Shown in pieces: positions 13,671 to 13,698 of a stretch of 13,698 nucleotides of DNA; within the stretch, counting starts at the first letter, position 1; each line of letters begins with the position of its first letter. Below the pieces are notes generated by a model. That model made no database searches. It saw nothing but the letters and a program-made list of their open reading frames with translations, and was not told the origin of the DNA. The stretch covers positions 1 through 13,698 of the forward strand of contig CAJUDQ010000016.1 in the NCBI GenBank assembly GCA_910585215.1, in the 5' to 3' direction. Position numbers and translations under genes: made by a program. This DNA comes from an uncultured Lachnospiraceae bacterium (GTDB taxonomy: Bacteria > Bacillota > Clostridia > Lachnospirales > Lachnospiraceae).

Positions 13671-13698
13671 AGATCGGAAGAGCACACGTCTGAACTCC
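13671..13698 (+). other. Illumina TruSeq adapter contamination at contig end
   Basis: The last 28 bases begin AGATCGGAAGAGC and continue exactly as the standard TruSeq read adapter. This is a library artefact left at an assembly end. Genomic sequence stops at about 13670, and no feature should be drawn across it. Confidence 0.97.

Noticed and set aside
13658..13687. Subtilase start at GTG 13687.
   Set aside because: The codons are reverse-complemented adapter; ATG 13657 has a ribosome site and the expected N-terminus.
1..13698. CRISPR array, tRNA or rRNA genes, or a complete insertion sequence.
   Set aside because: No regularly spaced repeats, no tRNA- or rRNA-like stretches and no transposase reading frame were seen.

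Overview
This looks like a contig end from a low-GC Gram-positive anaerobe of the Clostridia, most probably a Lachnospiraceae gut bacterium. I infer this from AT-rich DNA, strong GGAGG-type ribosome binding sites, sigma-A-like promoters, an LCP-family wall protein, a CspB-like subtilase and fused amino-acid transporters. No rRNA, tRNA, CRISPR array or transposase gene is visible. The last 28 bases (13671-13698) are Illumina adapter, not genome.

Positions 1-3279 (+) are the downstream end of a surface-polysaccharide cluster. It holds a 5'-truncated protein with a coiled-coil tail, a GT2 rhamnosyltransferase-like glycosyltransferase, and a polyprenyl-phosphate sugar-1-phosphate transferase that starts lipid-linked glycan assembly. 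The three genes are packed like an operon (5 nt gap, then a TAATG overlap). An LCP-family ligase (3424-4752, +) follows with its own promoter and terminator. It plausibly attaches the finished glycan to peptidoglycan.

Positions 4937-8351 (+) hold two quality-control genes. The first is a membrane-anchored HtrA serine protease with a PDZ domain and a long Asn/Gln-rich cytoplasmic head. The second is an unusual ClpX-like AAA+ unfoldase. It keeps the zinc finger, Walker motifs, GYIG pore loop and IGF ClpP-docking loop, but its RKH pore loop is replaced by SKN and it carries an extra charged linker. An 18-bp hairpin separates the two genes.

Positions 8382-9503 hold a MarR regulator (-) and a divergent small membrane zinc-ribbon protein (+), with a clear marR promoter and small palindromes between them. 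A long imperfect inverted repeat (9498-9611) closes the + side and separates it from the convergent block that follows.

Positions 9630-13657 (-) hold, in transcription order, a CspB-like subtilisin-type protease, a lipoprotein fused to a permease, and the matching GlnQ-type ATPase. The substrate-binding part of the fusion is circularly permuted: the lobe 2 half comes before the lobe 1 half, and then the permease follows. Together with the ATPase this makes a polar amino-acid importer from only two genes. The permuted transporter and the divergent ClpX are the two most interesting items here. Several longest-ORF starts are misleading: htrA, clpX-like, the transporter, and the subtilase, whose upstream extension is adapter-derived.
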